This document shows, in pieces, positions 61,993 through 64,000 of a stretch of 64,000 bases of DNA. The position numbers and the translations under genes are program-made. The notes beneath the pieces are model-generated. The model was not told the DNA's origin, did not search any database, and saw only the letters and a list, made by a program, of their open reading frames with translations. This DNA is from Carya illinoinensis (Eukaryota > Streptophyta > Magnoliopsida > Fagales > Juglandaceae). The stretch is from the NCBI RefSeq assembly GCF_018687715.1, contig NC_056758.1:17275001-17339000 (forward strand). Reading direction: 5' to 3'. Within the stretch, counting starts at the first letter, position 1. Every line of letters begins with the position of its first letter.

Positions 61993-62407
61993 AGATTCAT
62001 TTTACTTCACATTAAATAAAATTATAATAACCTAACATCCCATATCAAATCTCATCAATTTTTAAATTTATTTTATAAGATTCCACAAAATATTTCTCTT
62101 AAATTATAATTTATATGGATAATGATACACATATAACTCTTTTACAATTATTTTATAATTTATTTCCAAACAACTAATAAAATCATGTCATTTTATTAAA
62201 AATAAATTTGATTTGACAAAATTACTTTCATTTTGAGTTATAAAATAATTATAAAATAATAGTAAAGTTATTATTTTTCAAATTTATATACTCAAAACAA
62301 AACAATCATAATCACAAAGAAACCAAAATCACACAAAACGGACCTCATTACACAATGTATCAAGAAAAGTTATATAACGTGTAAACGTCCCATACTTTAT
62401 TTTAAAA

Positions 62408-62605
62408 ATAAAAATCTTGTGTGGTAGTTTAATTGGTCAAGATTTGTGTTTACTTCCTAATAATTATCCGTTTGAGTCTCCTTAAGATGAGATTTACTTG
62501 GCTATTAATTTTAGAATTCGTGAGATCAGTTGAGGTGATTGCAAATTAGCTCAGACATCCATAGCTATCAAATTTTTTATAAAAAATAAAAAATATGATA
62601 TTTTT
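62408..62605 (+). mobile_element. tRNA-derived SINE
   Basis: Box-A-like gtggtagtttaattggtcaa and box-B-like cgtttgagtctcc are followed by a gtgagatcagttgaggtg stretch and cagacatccatagctatcaa, both familiar from plant SINE bodies. An A-rich tail follows. It lies about 550 bp upstream of the MBS gene. Confidence 0.65.
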
Positions 62606-62921
62606 ATAAAAAAATTAAGTTTTTAACAATAAATTTCAATTTAAATAAATAAATAAATAACACACACTGTTGCGAGTTCCATTACTCATCCACCAAACAC
62701 TTATATTGATGGAGAAAGTCTCTTTGTTGTCTGGAGTTGATTGTGCAGTTTGATAGTTGGATAAATTTTTATTTTTTTATTTTTTAACTTAATAATTAAG
62801 AAAATAATTTTAAATAGATAGATATATATATATATATATATTTTTTTTTTTTTTCACTTAATAATTGAGAAAGTGATTAAAAAATATGAAATGTGAAATG
62901 AAAAATGAAGAAAAAAAAAAG

Positions 62922-62936
62922 TACCGCCCAGCGGTA
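62922..62936. promoter_or_regulatory. Perfect 15-bp hairpin upstream of the TATA tract
   Basis: taccgc-cca-gcggta is a perfect inverted repeat, a GC-rich island in AT-rich DNA about 35 bp before the TATA-like tract. It could be a protein-binding site or an end of a small repeat; function unknown. Confidence 0.3.
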
Positions 62937-62970
62937 TGCATGGGGCGGCATAGTAGCCGGACCCTATACC

Positions 62971-62988
62971 GATATATATATATATATG
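62971..62988 (+). promoter_or_regulatory. TATA-like tract of the MBS gene
   Basis: An alternating TA run about 165-180 bp upstream of the start codon. It is the best candidate core promoter; transcription would begin near 63010-63030, giving a leader of about 130 bases. Confidence 0.5.
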
Positions 62989-63072
62989 TCTTTATTTGTG
63001 TGTGTATATATTGAGAGATAATCTCACACGCCTCCACCAAGCAAGCCTTTTCCGTCCCTTTCTCCTTCCCAC

Positions 63073-63080
63073 TAGGGTTT
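63073..63080 (+). promoter_or_regulatory. Telo-box-like motif in the 5' leader
   Basis: tagggttt, the reverse of AAACCCTA, in a TC-rich leader. Such motifs are common near starts of plant housekeeping genes active in dividing cells. Confidence 0.45.
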
Positions 63081-63150
63081 TCTCAAACAACCACTCCCAG
63101 CCGTCCATCCCTCCTCCTCCCTCTCTGAGCCGTCGGTTTAGATTCTGACG

Positions 63151-63465
63151 ATGACGGGAAAGGCTAAGCCGAAGAAGCACACGGCGAAGGAGATCGCGTT
63201 GAAGGTCGACGCGGCAACGACGAACCGGGGCGGTGGAAAGGCCGGGCTTGCTGATCGTTCCGGCGTGGATAAGGGCGGGCACGCCAAGTTCGAGTGCCCG
63301 CACTGCAAGGTGACGGCGCCGGACATCAAGTCGATGCAGATCCACCACGACGCGAAGCACCCGAAGGTCGCCTTCGACGAGGCCAAGCTCGTCAATCGCC
63401 ACGCCACAGTTGCCCCTGACACCTCCAAGGCCCGTCCTGGTGTCCGTGGCAGCTTGAAGAAGTGA
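63151..63465 (+). CDS. MBS1: METHYLENE BLUE SENSITIVITY (MBS) family C2H2 zinc-finger protein
   Basis: A 104-residue protein starting MTGKAKPKKHTAKEIALKVD and ending in RPGVRGSLKK. The length and both ends match the plant MBS family (Arabidopsis MBS1 and MBS2). These small proteins act in singlet-oxygen signalling between chloroplast and nucleus and in high-light tolerance. The single zinc finger is C49-x2-C52-x12-H65 with H70 (or H66-x3-H70) in FECPHCKVTAPDIKSMQIHH. The N-terminus is basic and glycine-rich (NRGGGKAG). The ORF is intact, uninterrupted and GC-rich, unlike its surroundings; the first ATG after a pyrimidine-rich leader is used. It is the only intact host gene in the window. The choice between MBS1 and MBS2 cannot be made here. 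Confidence 0.9.
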   Translation: MTGKAKPKKHTAKEIALKVDAATTNRGGGKAGLADRSGVDKGGHAKFECPHCKVTAPDIKSMQIHHDAKHPKVAFDEAKLVNRHATVAPDTSKARPGVRGSLKK

Positions 63466-63671
63466 AAGAATGATTAGCCAATCGCTACGTCATGTCCACA
63501 ATGTTGCTATCGCTGTCTTTTTTCGGTTGGGGTTTTTCTTTTCTTTGATCTCTTATAGTTAAGTAAGTGATTGGCTTGCACTTAAGTGTGTTTGGAATGT
63601 ATATTGTCTGCCTTAACGATGATGATGGTGATGATCTCTATGATGATGGGTACTTGTTATGAACTGATGAA

Positions 63672-63677
63672 AATAAA
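63672..63677 (+). terminator. Poly(A) signal of the MBS gene
   Basis: aataaa 207 bases after the stop codon, preceded by TG-rich repeats (gatgatgatggtgatgat) of the kind found in plant far-upstream elements. The 3' UTR would be about 200-240 bases. Confidence 0.6.
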
Positions 63678-64000
63678 TTATGTGATGTGCTTAGTTAATT
63701 GTATGCTATGATTATCATGCGGGGTTATGGTACATGGGAATTGAGAATACTTTTTTTTCTTTTTGTCATAATGATATTAATTAGTAGTTGGGTTTTTCAG
63801 ATCATTTTGGGAGAAAATGAGTGGAGAATCATTTACATATATGTGGTAGCTTGTGTTTGTTATACAGTAAAACATTTTCTTGAGCTCAATTTTTGTTTTT
63901 GGTAGATAAGAAATTTGGGGCAACTTTGGTTTCAAGTAACAATCAATCCAAAGTTTGAATTGAGGAAATTTAATGTATTCATATAGTTTGTTGCCTTTGA
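63678..64000. other. Downstream flank of the MBS gene
   Basis: T-rich sequence without a recognisable gene or repeat; it may include alternative 3' UTR ends. Confidence 0.4.

Overview
The window looks like a retrotransposon-rich stretch of a flowering-plant (eudicot) nuclear genome. It is AT-rich and holds only one convincing host gene, a small single-exon zinc-finger gene of the METHYLENE BLUE SENSITIVITY (MBS) family at 63.15-63.47 kb. Nearly everything else is nested, truncated or decayed transposable elements: plant chromovirus-type Ty3/gypsy, Athila/Tat-type Ty3/gypsy, L1-type LINEs, solo LTRs, hAT and PIF/Harbinger-type DNA elements and tRNA-derived SINEs. MITE ends near 61.8 kb resemble those I associate with woody Fagales such as walnut or hickory, but the species is a weak inference.

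Layout. 1-2957 is the 3' end of an Athila/Tat-like element (post-pol region, polypurine tract, 3' LTR). 2961-11697 is a cluster of truncated LTR-PBS-gag-start units of a chromovirus family (family B), two forward and one reversed, meeting tail-to-tail near 8.9 kb. 11698-13825 is a minus-strand L1 cut off inside the reverse transcriptase. 13833-27510 is a large imperfect inverted repeat (arms about 1.8 kb, 9-nt loop at 25119-25127). Its left arm was invaded by a complete 8.0-kb LTR element (14491-22511, target duplication ctctt) that keeps gag but has no pol, and by a solo LTR (about 23657-25009). Its right arm was invaded by a 569-bp hAT MITE with a perfect 8-bp duplication.

28183-37850 holds an L1 3' end and a minus-strand Athila/Tat-type element whose integrase is split by a 3.2-kb solo LTR (family C, 32385-35615). 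37945-40492 is a mosaic of a PIF/Harbinger SANT-like fragment, part of a second family-C LTR, a bit of L1 and the start of another LTR. 40493-54694 is a minus-strand family-B chromovirus with recognisable gag, protease, RT, RNase H, integrase and chromodomain, all broken. An Athila/Tat fragment sits in its 3' region between 64-bp direct repeats, and its long 5' LTR carries a nested solo LTR.

55952-59456 is a probable non-autonomous hAT element that seems to have captured a kinesin-4 motor-domain exon and its upstream intron/leader; a Tourist-like MITE and a SINE later landed inside it. 59.5-62.6 kb is AT-rich with MITE-like pieces and a SINE. The MBS gene then has a TATA-like tract, a pyrimidine-rich leader with a telo-box-like motif, a 104-codon ORF and a poly(A) signal.

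No operon-like or cooperating gene set is present. The most interesting structures are the gene-carrying hAT element, the interrupted palindrome, and the direct repeats around the foreign gypsy fragment. All similarity statements were made by eye and from recalled family motifs; no search was run.
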